Assembly (NCBI GenBank): GCA_013696905.1
Contig: JACCXP010000279.1
Location: 1-6,247, forward strand
DNA length: 6,247 nt
Direction: 5' to 3'
Source: Thermoleophilaceae bacterium
GTDB lineage: Bacteria > Actinomycetota > Thermoleophilia > Solirubrobacterales > Thermoleophilaceae
Both the position numbers and the translations under genes were made by a program. Below are positions 5,336 to 6,247 of the stretch, piece by piece. The notes under the pieces are model-generated. The model had not been told where the DNA came from and made no database searches. It saw nothing but the letters and a program-made list of their open reading frames with translations. Position 1 is the first letter of the stretch, and the number at the start of each line of letters is the position of its first letter.

Positions 5336-6247
5336 TGCGGTGGCTCTGGGCGCCCCTGCATCGCCGCCCACACGCGCGCCGGGGTGCACGGCATGTCGAT
5401 GTGGTCGACCCCGTGCGACTCGTGCAGCGCGTCGATGACGGCGTTCACGATCGCCGGCGGCGAGCCGACCGTGGGCGACTCGCCCACGCCCTTGGCGCCG
5501 AGCGGGTGATGGGGACACGGCGTGACCGTCTCTCCCAGCTCAAAGTCGGGGCATTCGAGCGCTGTCGGGATCAGGTAGTCCATCAACGAGGAGTTGAGGC
5601 AGTTGCCCTCCTCGTCGAACGAGATCAGCTCCATCAGCGCGATGCCGATGCCCTCGGCGAGACCGCCGTGGATCTGGCCGTCGACGACCATCGGGTTGAT
5701 CCGCACGCCGCAGTCATCGACCGCGATGAAGCGCCGGACCTTGACGTGGGCGGTGTCGGGGTCGACGTCCACGACGGCGATGTAGGCGCCGTAGGGGTAG
5801 GTGAGGTTCGGCGGGTCGTAGATCACCTGAGCGTCGAGGCCGCCCTCCATCTCGGCCGGCATCGGCTCGCCGCTGTAGGCACGCTCGGCGATGTCCTCGA
5901 TCATCGCTCCCTGCTCCGGGTCGCCCTTGACGTACCAGCGGCCCTTCTCCCAGGCGAGGTCCTCGGGCCTTGTCTCGAGCATCGTCGCCGCGATCAGGCG
6001 GGCCTTGTCGCGCACCTTGCGCGAGACGATCGCGACCGCCCCGCCTGAGACCGGCGTCGAGCGGCTGCCGTAGGTGCCGAGGCCATAGGGCGACTTGTCG
6101 GTGTCGCCGTGGCGGACCTCGACGTCCTCCGGTGGGATGCCGAGCTCCTCCGCGACGATCTGCGCGAAGGTGGTCTCGTGCCCCTGGCCCTGGGTCTGGG
6201 CGCTGATGCTGACGACCGCCTTGCCCGACGGATGCACGCGCAGATCG
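5332..6247 (-). CDS. coxL: CoxL, CO dehydrogenase molybdenum-binding large subunit (C-terminal ~304 residues; 5' end outside window)
   Basis: The frame is open from the right edge to TGA at 5334-5332. Visible motifs are LRVHPSGK, the cofactor-binding QGQGHE (QGQGH codons at 6192-6178), GLGTYGSRSTP, YDPPNLTYPYGAY, VDDCGVRINPMVVDGQIHGG and HHPLGAKGVGESPTVG. The Glu in GVGES (codon at 5481-5479) matches the catalytic glutamate E763 of the Oligotropha CoxL. The subunit holds the molybdopterin cytosine dinucleotide and Mo-S-Cu site that oxidises CO to CO2. The whole protein is about 800 residues; the diagnostic active-site loop (AYxCSFR in form I, AYRGAGR in form II) would lie in the missing part. 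The segment resembles form I CoxL more closely, and the coxD-coxE-coxG neighbourhood fits form I. It heads the seven-gene overlapping series seen here; coxM and coxS probably lie further upstream. Confidence 0.93.
   Translation of the reverse strand, partial: DLRVHPSGKAVVSISAQTQGQGHETTFAQIVAEELGIPPEDVEVRHGDTDKSPYGLGTYGSRSTPVSGGAVAIVSRKVRDKARLIAATMLETRPEDLAWEKGRWYVKGDPEQGAMIEDIAERAYSGEPMPAEMEGGLDAQVIYDPPNLTYPYGAYIAVVDVDPDTAHVKVRRFIAVDDCGVRINPMVVDGQIHGGLAEGIGIALMELISFDEEGNCLNSSLMDYLIPTALECPDFELGETVTPCPHHPLGAKGVGESPTVGSPPAIVNAVIDALHESHGVDHIDMPCTPARVWAAMQGRPEPPQ

Noticed and set aside
3967..5509. Long plus-strand open frames opposite the nucleotidyltransferase and XdhC genes
   Set aside because: The translations are Arg/Ala/His-rich and without motifs, while the minus strand codes for recognisable families throughout.
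5336..5518. N-terminal extension of the XdhC protein to a start at 5518
   Set aside because: The extra 61 residues are Arg/His-rich, unlike XdhC, and would overlap coding sequence of coxL. The ATG at 5335 overlapping the coxL stop fits the operon pattern.

Overview
This window is very G+C-rich, with tightly packed GTG/ATG-started genes. It carries the 3' part of an aerobic carbon monoxide dehydrogenase (cox) gene cluster. Codon use, GTG starts and gene order suggest an actinobacterial chromosome, possibly of the Solirubrobacterales/Thermoleophilia type. That placement is inference; no rRNA or other taxonomic marker is present.

Reading on the minus strand from the right edge: the C-terminal ~304 residues of the CO dehydrogenase molybdenum subunit CoxL (5332-6247); an XdhC/CoxF-type maturation factor with a fused C-terminal YHS metal-binding domain (4418-5335); a MobA/MocA-like molybdenum cofactor nucleotidyltransferase (3826-4434); the MoxR-type AAA+ ATPase CoxD (2906-3829); the VWA protein CoxE (1504-2913); a 59-residue putative zinc-finger protein (1338-1517); and a 153-residue stand-alone homologue of one CoxL subdomain that lacks the cofactor-binding motifs (877-1338). 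Every adjacent pair of these seven genes overlaps by 1-17 nt, so they look like one translationally coupled operon. Its promoter lies outside the window.

A YceI-family lipid-binding gene (334-873, plus strand) then faces this operon tail to tail, with a 3-nt gap. It is divergent from a last minus-strand gene, coxG (1-290, cut by the left edge), which has its own strong Shine-Dalgarno. The 43 nt between the YceI and CoxG starts contain a perfect 7-bp inverted repeat around an AT-rich core that may serve as promoter and operator.

Functionally the set makes the CO-oxidising enzyme (CoxL), matures its Mo-S-Cu centre (XdhC-YHS, nucleotidyltransferase, CoxD, CoxE) and links it to the membrane quinone pool (CoxG, perhaps YceI). 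The least explained parts are the small zinc-finger gene and the CoxL-like mini-gene between coxE and YceI. They look like an accessory two-gene module whose role is not known to me.
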